A stretch of 64,000 nt of DNA from Ignavibacteriales bacterium. GTDB lineage: Bacteria; Bacteroidota; Ignavibacteria; Ignavibacteriales; Ignavibacteriaceae. The notes beneath the pieces were generated by a model. That model worked only from the letters and a program-made list of their open reading frames with translations, searched no databases and was not told the origin of the DNA. The position numbers were made by a program, and so were the translations under genes. Shown in pieces: positions 9,335 to 17,061 of the stretch (within the stretch, counting starts at the first letter, position 1; each line of letters opens with the position of its first letter). Location of the stretch: the NCBI GenBank assembly GCA_016709155.1, contig JADJEI010000001.1, forward strand, positions 806,001-870,000. Direction: 5' to 3'.

Positions 9335-10703
9335 AATATTTTAATTCTAAATAATTCTTTGTTGACTTTGTCACTTTAAATCTATCGTCAAGCCTTGATC
9401 CAATTACCCAAACAACCTTATTTGCTGATAGCAGAACTAACATCTCTTTTTTTTTATACGAAGAAATTTTACTATCTGTTAGAAAATCTGAAATCTTTTT
9501 AGATGACCTCATTCCAAGCGGTTTGAACCTATCGCCCGCAGTCCAATTTCGAAGGGTTAATTTTTGATCTACTTTGTCTGCATCAATGTATTCAATATTT
9601 CTATTTACACCAAGTTCTTTTGGTAACCTGCCGACTTTCTTTATTGATAATCTTCCATTAAAAATATTGACTGATCCACCGATTGATATTTCCTTCTCAC
9701 TAAAGCGATGGTCTTTCTTTTTAGCTATCAGTAATCCATCACGTTCTAAGCAGGCAAATAGTTCGCCGGAAAGTTTAACAGTTTTCCCGGTTTCTAAATT
9801 TAACAGTGAGACTAAGTTTTTTGCATTGTTAGAATTTTCAGTTTCATCAAAATTTTCTGTGAGTATTTTTTTAAAAAATTCTGTTAAAAGTTCTTCCGGA
9901 ACACTATTGATTACTTCATTTGCAATAAATAAATCTTCATCTCTATTTTTTTTTACTTGCGACAGAGCTGATTTTAAGGAGCGTTCAACAAATTGATTTA
10001 TTTCAGAAATATTCTCTGAACTCCTGAGCAAACTCTTATGAAGCGAAGTATTTATTTTTTTAATTAACAAAGGAACTATTTTGTGGCGAATAAAATTTCG
10101 TTCATAATCAATGCTGAAATTTGTTGAATCAACTTTGTATTTAATTTTTTTTAATTCCAGATATTTCAGAATATATTCCTTTGTTAAACAGAGAATTGGT
10201 CTGATTATCTTATTTCGCTTTACTGCAATTCCACTCATTCCAGCCATGCCCGATCCACGACTGATGTTTAACAAAACAGATTCAGTATTGTCATTCGCAT
10301 TGTGCGCAGTAGCTATTTTATCAAACCCCTCCTTTTCTGATATCTTTTCAAATTCCTTGTATCGAATAATCCTTCCCGCTTCCTCAATCGAATATTTTCT
10401 TTTTGCGAAAACTTTTACATTTTTTTGAATCAGGAAAAGTTCAACTTTTAAGTCAGAGCAGATTTTTTTACAAAATAATTCATCCGCTGCTGCTTCATTG
10501 CCCCGCAGCCGATGGTTGATATGTACAGCAGAAATTTGAATCTTAAATCTCTGCTTGTACTTATTTAAAAAATGCAGCAAAAAAACCGAATCAGCTCCAC
10601 CACTTAATGCAATCAGAACTCTATCACCTTTGCTAAGCAAACTTTTTCTATCAATGAAGCGGATGACATTCTGTTCAATATTTTTTATAAATTTATTCGT
10701 CAA
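9321..10703 (-). CDS. tilS: tRNA(Ile)-lysidine synthase
   Basis: The PP-loop SGGADS lies at residues 34-39, followed by AVHINHRLRG (about 60) and TAHNANDNTESVLLNISRGSG (about 126), all diagnostic of the N-type ATP pyrophosphatase domain of TilS. The C-terminal part has the TilS substrate-binding segment with LTLRNWTAGDRFKPLGM and SKKISDFLTDSKIS. The enzyme converts C34 of tRNA-Ile(CAU) to lysidine so that it reads AUA. 460 residues is normal. It heads the tilS-hpt-ftsH run. No confident tRNA-Ile2 is in the window, although a CAU tRNA occurs at 55.2 kb. Confidence 0.95.
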   Translation of the reverse strand: MTNKFIKNIEQNVIRFIDRKSLLSKGDRVLIALSGGADSVFLLHFLNKYKQRFKIQISAVHINHRLRGNEAAADELFCKKICSDLKVELFLIQKNVKVFAKRKYSIEEAGRIIRYKEFEKISEKEGFDKIATAHNANDNTESVLLNISRGSGMAGMSGIAVKRNKIIRPILCLTKEYILKYLELKKIKYKVDSTNFSIDYERNFIRHKIVPLLIKKINTSLHKSLLRSSENISEINQFVERSLKSALSQVKKNRDEDLFIANEVINSVPEELLTEFFKKILTENFDETENSNNAKNLVSLLNLETGKTVKLSGELFACLERDGLLIAKKKDHRFSEKEISIGGSVNIFNGRLSIKKVGRLPKELGVNRNIEYIDADKVDQKLTLRNWTAGDRFKPLGMRSSKKISDFLTDSKISSYKKKEMLVLLSANKVVWVIGSRLDDRFKVTKSTKNYLELKYYESK

Positions 10704-10904
10704 ATGTTAAAGATGTTTTTTGATTCTACTTTCTCCAAATGAATTTTGTTGGAGATAAACTAATGATCAGTCGGTTAAAATTCTATTGATAAGATAAATA
10801 GTTATTTTTTTTAATAGATTTGACTCAAAATTAAGCATTCCATTTGATAAAACTTTATTGATTATTTGAAGATGTGATGCAGGTGGTATAAAAAGCGTGG
10901 TCAG

Positions 10905-11993
10905 TTATTTTCGGAATTCGACTAAAAGTTCTTCACCAATTTTTTCAAAAGAATTGATTTTTAATTTGAAGGCATTTTTTATTGATTTAATTCCAATGGG
11001 ACCGATTAAAGACAAACCTGTTCCAAGTAAACGGGGTGATTGAAAAAGCAAAATGTCATCAAACAAATTCTCCTTCACAAAAGAAGTAAATAACCCGCTT
11101 CCACCTTCAACAATCACAGAAGTGATTCCTGATTCGGCAAGTTTTTTTAAGGCAGATCTAAGATTTATTTTATTTCTTCCTTCGCTTTGAACAAATATAA
11201 CTTCTGCCCCGAGCTTGTGAAGTTTACTTAATTTTATTTTCTTTTCCTTAGAACTCTCCGAAGTAAGCACTATTAAATTTCTATCCGGGTTGCGTTGAAA
11301 TAGTTTTAACTTTGTGCTCAATGATAACTCCGCATCGATTAATATTCTCTTGGGATTCCTCCCTTCTGTAAGACTGACAGTCAATTTTGGGTTATCAATT
11401 TCTGCGGTTCTGCTTCCAATCAACACTGCATCATATTTTGCTCTTAAAGAATGTGCAAATCGTCTTGCTGATATTGATGACATCCACCTTGAATTACGAT
11501 GGCTGTCTGCAATTTTCCCATCAATAGTTTGTGTTGCTTTTAATGTAATATAAGGAAGTTTTTTAGTAACAAATTTGAAGAAAAATTTATTCAGTTCTAC
11601 ACACTCGTTTTCGAGTACACCAGCCTTTACTTCAATGCCGGCGGCTTTTAATTGTTTAATTCCCTTTCCGCTGTTTTGTGGATTCATGTCAAGGGTTCCA
11701 ATAACAATACGGGTAATTTTATTTTTAATTATTTCAGCAACGCATGATGGATTACCATCTCCCTTCCAGCAAGGTTCGAGATTAATAAACATTGTCGAAC
11801 CGGTCAACCCATCATTAGAAGAATTAATTGCATTTAATTCTGCATGCGGTCCCCCATGTTTTTCAAAAAAACCAGCACTTAAAATCCGGTCATCTTTTAC
11901 AATCACGCAGCCAACTAACGGATCGGGGCTTACGCTGCCTTTACCTTTTTTAGCAATCTCAATTGCAAGTTGTATGTAAGATTCGTCAGTCAA
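10905..11993 (-). CDS. ribD: Bifunctional riboflavin deaminase/reductase RibD
   Basis: Residues 1 to about 145 form the deaminase: zinc ligands H50 with catalytic E52 in GGPHAELNA, and C75/C84 in EPCWKGDGNPSC. The usual EPCSHHGRTPPC is altered between the two cysteines, but the nine-residue spacing is kept. Residues about 150-362 form the 5-amino-6-ribosylamino-uracil reductase: TLKATQTIDGKIA, SRTAEIDNPKLTV, VIVEGGSGLFTSF. It carries out the second and third steps of riboflavin synthesis. It starts two bases after the greA stop, so it is probably co-transcribed. About 200 bases without recognisable features separate it from tilS. Confidence 0.93.
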   Translation of the reverse strand: MTDESYIQLAIEIAKKGKGSVSPDPLVGCVIVKDDRILSAGFFEKHGGPHAELNAINSSNDGLTGSTMFINLEPCWKGDGNPSCVAEIIKNKITRIVIGTLDMNPQNSGKGIKQLKAAGIEVKAGVLENECVELNKFFFKFVTKKLPYITLKATQTIDGKIADSHRNSRWMSSISARRFAHSLRAKYDAVLIGSRTAEIDNPKLTVSLTEGRNPKRILIDAELSLSTKLKLFQRNPDRNLIVLTSESSKEKKIKLSKLHKLGAEVIFVQSEGRNKINLRSALKKLAESGITSVIVEGGSGLFTSFVKENLFDDILLFQSPRLLGTGLSLIGPIGIKSIKNAFKLKINSFEKIGEELLVEFRK

Positions 11994-11994
11994 A

Positions 11995-12471
11995 TTATTT
12001 TATATCCAATATTTCATATTCTTGAATACCGGCAGGAACTTTAATCGTAACACGCTCCCCTAAATTTTTTCCCATCAACCCCTGCCCAACAGGTGAAGTA
12101 ACAGAAATTTTTCCGAGTTGAAAATCAGCCTCTTCCGGTGAAACTAAAGTGTAAGTCAAATCTTTTTTCGTCTTAAGATTTTTCAATTTAACAATAGACA
12201 ATATGTGTACCTGACTGTTTTCAAATTGCGATGCATCTATAACTCTAACTCTTGAAAGTACGTTTTCAAGTTTACTGATTTTAAGTTCGAATAAGCCCTG
12301 CTCTTCTCTTGCCGCATCGTACTCTGCATTTTCAGAAAGATCGCCATGAGCACGTGCCTCAGCTATCTTGCGTGCCATTTCTTTTCTGCCGCCTGTTTTC
12401 AAGTATTGAAGTTCTTTTTCAAGTTCCTGAAGCCGCTCTTTAGTAATGTAAACAAAATTTGGTGAAGACAT
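11995..12471 (-). CDS. greA: Transcription elongation factor GreA
   Basis: The frame is open to 12519, but the ATG at 12471 (MSSPNFVYITKERLQ) is preceded by GAAGGAA at proper spacing and gives the standard GreA length of 158 residues. The N-terminal coiled coil includes YLKTGGRKEMARKIAEARAHGDLSENAEYDAA, with the acidic tip that enters the RNA polymerase secondary channel to rescue backtracked complexes. The C-terminal FKBP-like domain ends with SPVGQGLMGKNLGERVTIKVPAG. The 225 bases upstream contain no convincing gene and should hold its promoter. Confidence 0.95.
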   Translation of the reverse strand: MSSPNFVYITKERLQELEKELQYLKTGGRKEMARKIAEARAHGDLSENAEYDAAREEQGLFELKISKLENVLSRVRVIDASQFENSQVHILSIVKLKNLKTKKDLTYTLVSPEEADFQLGKISVTSPVGQGLMGKNLGERVTIKVPAGIQEYEILDIK

Positions 12472-12697
12472 ATTTCCTTCCACTGTTGTTTGAAACCGCG
12501 ATTTAAAAAAAATTACCACCGCTTTGGGCAGTGGCAGTTCAAAAATAAGGATTAAGAGTCAGCTTGTCAAGATTAGAATGAGAATAAATTCATTTGAATT
12601 TTATTATTTTAATCAAAATTGCTCTAAGAAAAATATAGACTGTCGTTCAATAACGACCACTGTTAATTACATAAATAACCCGGACAAATTGGTCACT

Positions 12698-13390
12698 TTA
12701 TTTTGAAAACATTGGCAGTTCATCAATCAGTTCAGAAGCTAACTTTAATATTACTCCTCTAAACAGCCATTTACCTGCAAATGGTTTAAACTCAGCAGTT
12801 GACTCCACGCGATCAACCGAAATAAGATTCGAATTCTTTGCATCCTAGATTGAATAGCCCATCGCAGCTGTTGTGGCAAAATTAATTTTAGCAGAAGATT
12901 CCTCATTTTCAGAAGGTGTCGGATTTGAATAGCTCAATTCTGTTATTATGATAAAAAATTCAGAGCTGATATCCTTTGTATAAAAAGCTACTGGATGCTT
13001 AAGAAGATAAGTAAATTCTTCCCCCTCCGAAGAAATGAATGACAAATCAACAGTTTCATCCGAACAACCAGGTTCGAAAAATTTCCAGTTTATTTGATTG
13101 AAAGTAGAAAACATCTTTAGTGCTTCCGGAAAATATTTCTTATACGAATTAAAAAAAAGATTTCTATCTACCTGATAAACTGAATCGGCATTCGGATTAT
13201 AATTCATGTCTAAATTCGGAAACCAGATAGTCAGTGACGAATTAGTAAAGGCACTGTCTTCGTAAATTCCTGATCGAAACGACTCATAATTATTTGATTT
13301 TTGCTTTTCTATTTGTTTTGAACAGGACAATAGTGTCAGCGAATTTATTAAGGCAGTTGTAATTAAAAGCCGGACAAAATCTTTTTTCAT
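12698..13390 (-). CDS. Hypothetical lipoprotein interrupted by an in-frame TAG
   Basis: The N-terminus is a lipoprotein signal with LTLLSC (Cys about residue 23). The continuous reading frame stops at a TAG at 12845-12847 after 181 codons. The same frame then stays open for 48 more codons to a TAA at 12698. That tail (starting DAKNSNLISVDRVEST, ending LIDELPMFSK) has normal amino-acid composition and looks coding, so the original protein was probably about 230 residues. A CAG-to-TAG change is one simple explanation. The family is not recognised. Whether the 181-residue form is functional is unknown. Confidence 0.6.
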
Positions 13391-13431
13391 TTTTAATTTA
13401 ACATTTAATAATTATTCATAGCAAAACCGTT

Positions 13432-13959
13432 TTACCATTTCATTCGCTTTTTCAACTCTGTAATGTGAGCGAGATGATGTTTGCTGTGCCAGGCATAAAG
13501 CGCCAGCAATTTAGAAAGTGATATCTCCTCCCATTCCGGGTGAAAGCATGTGCGTTCGAATTGCTCATCAGTCATTGAGTTTAATAGCACCACCCATTTG
13601 ATGTGAAGAGACTCCAATAATGTTAAAGGAATTTCAATTGGAGTTTGAAACGTGTCCATCAATTCAGCCCAGAGGTTTTCTTTATAAGTTTTTATTGCAG
13701 GATTATCTTCGGTTAGAGCCAGCTTAAATCGTATGTAAGCGTTTAAATGGCTATCGGGAATATGATGAATAACCTGTCTAACTGTCCACCCGCCTTCGCG
13801 GTAAGGTGTATCGAGCTGCTGCTGTGTAAGATTTTCAACTTCTTTTTTTAATTGTACTGGAAGCGAAGAAATAGTATTGATGAATTCTCTTCGCATATCT
13901 TTTGTTACAGTAATGTTCCTATCAAATCTTCCGATTGGATAGCGCATGTCATGGTTCAT
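13432..13959 (-). CDS. YfiT-like DinB-superfamily protein (putative metal-dependent transferase/hydrolase)
   Basis: 175 residues matching the YfiT/BstA group of the DinB four-helix fold: MRYPIGRFDRNI start, LTQQQLDTPYREGGWTVRQVIHHIPDSH (residues about 44-72) and the C-terminal WHSKHHLAHI. The histidines of the HHIPDSH and HSKHHLAH motifs would form the metal site. Relatives include bacillithiol S-transferases, but the thiol used here is unknown. The start has AAGGA five bases upstream of the ATG. It sits between a lipoprotein gene and tag on the same strand. Confidence 0.85.
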   Translation of the reverse strand: MNHDMRYPIGRFDRNITVTKDMRREFINTISSLPVQLKKEVENLTQQQLDTPYREGGWTVRQVIHHIPDSHLNAYIRFKLALTEDNPAIKTYKENLWAELMDTFQTPIEIPLTLLESLHIKWVVLLNSMTDEQFERTCFHPEWEEISLSKLLALYAWHSKHHLAHITELKKRMKW

Positions 13960-13983
13960 TTTATTCCTTTCTAAAAAATATTT

Positions 13984-14546
13984 TTAATTACATTCGTTAT
14001 ATCTAAAACAATCAACAAGATGATCGTTTACCATTCCTGTTGCCTGCATGTGTGCATATATAATTGTAGAGCCAACAAAATTAAATCCTCGTTGTTTTAA
14101 ATCTTTACTTATTAAATCAGAAAGTTCTGTGCGTGCGGGAAGTTCTTTTAAAGTTTTAAATTTATTTTTAATCGGTTTGCCATCAACAAACCCCAAATGT
14201 ATTTATCAAAAGTTTCGAACTCTTTCCGGACTTGAATAAATGCCTTTGCATTTGTAATAGCAGAATTAATTTTTAATTGATTACGAATAATGCCAGCATC
14301 TTTCATTAGCGAATTGATTTTCCTTTTATCATACGTGGCAACTTTGTTAAAATCAAAATTATCAAATGCTTTTCGGAAGTTTTGTCTTTTATAAAGTATT
14401 GTTCGCCAACTTAATCCTGCTTGAAATCCCTCCAGCAACAAAAACTCAAAAAGTTTTTTATCGTTGTGAATAGGAACGCCCCATTCTTTATCGTGATAAT
14501 TAATATACATTGCATCGTTTGCAGGCCAGGGACAACGGGTTTTCAT
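13984..14546 (-). CDS. tag: DNA-3-methyladenine glycosylase I (frameshifted)
   Basis: Two overlapping frames together encode a complete Tag of about 187 residues, the E. coli length. The first (14546 down to about 14190) holds RCPWP, YHDKEWGVP and LLLEGFQAGLSW; the second (to 13984) holds GFVDGKPIKNKF, QRGFNFVGSTIIYAHMQATGMVNDH and the final HLVDCFRY. The zinc ligands (Cys and His near the start, His and Cys near the end) and the catalytic Glu are all retained. The frame changes at the C4 run at 14191-14194; adding one base restores DKYIWGFVDGKP. It excises 3-methyladenine from alkylated DNA. The start has AAAGGA upstream. Confidence 0.88.
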
Positions 14547-14696
14547 TTATTATTCCTTTCCGCGGTAATTTACAGTAAAATAATTCTTCCTTTACTAAAA
14601 ATATATCTAATTCCTGATAAACTTAAATAATGCTTTAATTAAATTTCAGATGCTCTAGAATTTTTTCCTTAACAGTTTGTTTTGATAAATAAAAAA

Positions 14697-16157
14697 ATGA
14701 AAATACTATTAACCGGTGCAACTGGATATATCGGCAAAAGACTTCTTCCCGTTTTGATAGAACAAGGACACGAGGTTATTTGCTGTGTGCGCGATAAAAA
14801 TAGATTTCCCTCGGAAGGGATTTATAAGCATCATAACATTTCTTTGTTGGAAATTGATTTTCTTAAAGACATTCAAAGTTCAAGTTTAAGTAATATTAAA
14901 GATATTGATGCGGCTTTTTATCTCATTCACTCAATGAGTTCAAATGTAAAAGATTTTGGTTCGCTTGAAGAAACCTCAGCAAATAATTTTATACAACTTG
15001 TTAAGCAAACTTCCATAAAGCAAATTATTTATCTTGGTGGAATTACTAACGAAGAAAAACTTTCAAAGCATCTTGCATCAAGAAAAAAAGTTGAGGAGAT
15101 ATTAAGTAAAAGCGGTATTCCACTCACATCAATCAAAGCGGGGATTATAGTTGGATCGGGCAGTGCTTCATTTGAAATTATACGTGATCTTGTTGAAAAA
15201 CTCCCAGTGATGATCACCCCAAAATGGCTTAATACAAAACACCAACCGATTGCAATTAGAAATATTTTAGAATTTCTAACCGGAGTTTTACTTAAACCAG
15301 AAACTTTTAACAAATCTTACGATGTTGGCGGACCGGATATTTTATCTTACAAACAAATGCTTTTGCAATTAGCAGAAGTGCGCGGACTTAAAAGATTTAT
15401 TTATACTATTCCCATTATGACGCCAAGACTCTCCTCTTACTGGTTGTACTTTGTAACATCAACATCTTATATGCTTGCAATAAATCTTGTTAACAGTATG
15501 AAGATTGAAGTAGTTGCACAGAATAACGGTCTTGAGAAAATGCTTAACATAAAACCAATATCTTATAAAGAAGCTGTGCAGAATGCATTTCAAAAGATAG
15601 AACAAAATAATGTTGTGTCAAGCTGGAAAGATTCTCTTGTATCAAGTTATGTTGATAATTCTTTGCTTGAGCATATAAACATTCCAACGAACGGATGCTT
15701 TGTTGATAAAAGAGAAAAAGAAATTGCAACAAGCGCTGAACAAGTTATTGATAACCTCTGGTCAATCGGCGGTGAGCGCGGATGGTATTACGGTGATTGG
15801 CTATGGCACTTACGTGGATTTTTAGATAAACTAGCTGGCGGGGTTGGTTTACGAAGAGGAAGAACTAATAAAACAGAAATTCATACTGGCGACACTCTCG
15901 ACTTCTGGCGTGTGCTTGCCGCTGATAAAGACAACAAACGATTACTGCTTTATGCTGAAATGAAATTACCCGGTGAAGCCTGGCTTGAGTTCAAGATCTT
16001 AAACAAAGATGGAAAAAACTTTTTAAAACAAACAGCAACTTTTCGTCCTAAGGGATTATTGGGAAGATTGTATTGGTATTCGGTTCTTCCGTTTCATTAT
16101 TTTGTGTTTGATGGAATGGCAGAGAATATTATCTATTATAAAGAGAAAATATTATAA
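14697..16157 (+). CDS. SDR family NAD(P)-binding protein with DUF2867 domain
   Basis: The chosen ATG at 14697 gives MKILLTGATGYIGKRLLPVL, a Rossmann nucleotide-binding start; an upstream TTG at 14682 would add only five residues. Residues 1 to about 290 resemble atypical short-chain dehydrogenases of the YbjT/NmrA kind, with AAFYLIHSM and SIKAGIIVGSGSASFEII. Residues about 325-486 form the DUF2867 domain, with WSIGGERGWYYGDWLWHLRGFLDKLAGGVGLRRGR and the closing LYWYSVLPFHYFVFDGM. The reaction is unknown. It stands alone on the plus strand. Confidence 0.85.
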   Translation: MKILLTGATGYIGKRLLPVLIEQGHEVICCVRDKNRFPSEGIYKHHNISLLEIDFLKDIQSSSLSNIKDIDAAFYLIHSMSSNVKDFGSLEETSANNFIQLVKQTSIKQIIYLGGITNEEKLSKHLASRKKVEEILSKSGIPLTSIKAGIIVGSGSASFEIIRDLVEKLPVMITPKWLNTKHQPIAIRNILEFLTGVLLKPETFNKSYDVGGPDILSYKQMLLQLAEVRGLKRFIYTIPIMTPRLSSYWLYFVTSTSYMLAINLVNSMKIEVVAQNNGLEKMLNIKPISYKEAVQNAFQKIEQNNVVSSWKDSLVSSYVDNSLLEHINIPTNGCFVDKREKEIATSAEQVIDNLWSIGGERGWYYGDWLWHLRGFLDKLAGGVGLRRGRTNKTEIHTGDTLDFWRVLAADKDNKRLLLYAEMKLPGEAWLEFKILNKDGKNFLKQTATFRPKGLLGRLYWYSVLPFHYFVFDGMAENIIYYKEKIL

Positions 16158-16180
16158 ATGAATTTGTCCCATTTCATTTT

Positions 16181-16402
16181 TTAGACTCTTACTTTTTCTA
16201 ACTTAGTTTCTTTTATCAAACCAATAGTTAAAATTGTTGCGAAAAATATTGACGCAGCTATTGTACCAAAGTCAAGCCCCCCTTTTTCTATCGGCTTTGT
16301 AAGAAGGTCGCCAAATGTAGCTCCAAATGGTCTTGTTAAAACAAAAGCAATCCAGAATAAATTTATTTTAGAAACTTTAGGATAGAAATGAAGTTTGTCA
16401 TT
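16181..16402 (-). pseudogene. 3' remnant of a COG4705-type membrane protein gene
   Basis: Reading the minus strand back from the TAA at 16181-16183 gives about 70 codons whose translation (INLFWIAFVLTRPFGATFGD, then LLTKPIEKGGLDFGT) matches the last part of COG4705 membrane proteins, including the family-typical LTRPxGATxGDxLxKP and GGL motifs and a final membrane helix. No start and no N-terminal half are present: the homology ends next to the hairpin repeat at 16416. It therefore looks like the leftover of a gene whose 5' two thirds were lost. Confidence 0.7.
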
Positions 16403-16415
16403 TATTCTTTTTCAG

Positions 16416-16452
16416 ATGCCTTGAAGGTCTGGGGAAGCGACCTTCAAGGCAT
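16416..16452. repeat. Perfect 14-bp inverted repeat (REP-like hairpin)
   Basis: ATGCCTTGAAGGTC (16416-16429) and its exact reverse complement (16439-16452) flank a 9-base loop TGGGGAAGC. Neither side has a good T-run, so it is not a typical intrinsic terminator, though it lies between the PepSY-like gene and the COG4705 remnant. The arms are themselves partly palindromic (CCTTGAAGG). A dispersed repeat is the best reading. Confidence 0.7.
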
Positions 16453-16492
16453 AATAATTTTTGAGTGAGCTTATTTATTAAAAAACAAAAAC

Positions 16493-16969
16493 CTAATCTT
16501 TATCCTCATCATCATCTTCTTCTTCTTCGTTTTCATTGCTCATATCTTTCTGATCAATATTCCCTTTTGAATCAAAGAGCAAATCCTTTTTCACGTTATC
16601 TTTTGTAATTTCAGCTTCGAAGGTTACTTCACCTTTTGCACTAATAATTTTTGCCGTTTCTGTTATTTTGAAACCGGCATAATTTTTTTCTACAAATGAT
16701 GCTGCTGATTTAGGAAGCTCTGAGATTTGAATGGCAGTTTCAGTCTCTTTTTGATTTCCTTTTTCATCAAATACAACAGAAACATCTGTTCCATTTTCTT
16801 TGAAGCCAGCCTCAAACTCTGTTTTACCTTCTTTATCCCATTTTACATCCGTTACTTTGGGATAAAGCTTTGAGAAAGAATCTTTAACTGCTTTTGGAAC
16901 TTTTGTTTCTTGTGCAAAAACTGTAAATGAAACAAGTAAAATTGCGATTAAAAAATATTTCGCTTTCAT
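16493..16969 (-). CDS. PepSY-like periplasmic protein
   Basis: 158 residues with a signal peptide cleaved after TVFA (about residue 19). Two repeats of the PepSY-like (DUF2874) fold follow: VPKAVKDSFSKLYPKVTDVKWDKEGKTEFEAGF and LPKSAASFVEKNYAGFKITETAKIISAKGEVTFEAEI. The C-terminus is a run of Glu/Asp from about residue 145. Such proteins are commonly regulated by two-component systems and sit near envelope sensors. A direct-repeat site about 65 bases upstream resembles those in front of the response regulator and the lipoprotein in this locus, supporting a common regulon. Confidence 0.85.
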   Translation of the reverse strand: MKAKYFLIAILLVSFTVFAQETKVPKAVKDSFSKLYPKVTDVKWDKEGKTEFEAGFKENGTDVSVVFDEKGNQKETETAIQISELPKSAASFVEKNYAGFKITETAKIISAKGEVTFEAEITKDNVKKDLLFDSKGNIDQKDMSNENEEEEDDDEDKD

Positions 16970-17035
16970 TTTATGAACTCCTTTTTATGTTGTTGATAAT
17001 TGTTCTTTTGTTACGCTGTAAACATAAAAAGTGAA

Positions 17036-17053
17036 TCTAAAGAAATTCTGAAG
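17036..17053. promoter_or_regulatory. Putative response-regulator binding site upstream of PepSY-like gene
   Basis: TCTAAAG-AAAT-TCTGAAG: two heptamers whose starts are 11 bp apart, the spacing expected for OmpR/PhoB-type regulators. It lies 67-84 bases upstream of the PepSY-like start codon at 16969. Flanking bases (GAA before, TG after) are identical to those of the site at 23979. Confidence 0.55.
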
Positions 17054-17061
17054 TGAAAATT

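Noticed and set aside
11575..11979. 134-codon plus-strand ORF
   Set aside because: Antisense shadow of the ribD deaminase domain, no recognisable domain.
12524..12706. 60-codon plus-strand ORF upstream of greA
   Set aside because: Low-complexity composition, no start signal, overlaps the greA promoter region and the tail of the converging lipoprotein gene.
16416..16452. Intrinsic terminator of the PepSY-like gene
   Set aside because: Strong stem but no T-run on either strand; a dispersed repeat fits better.
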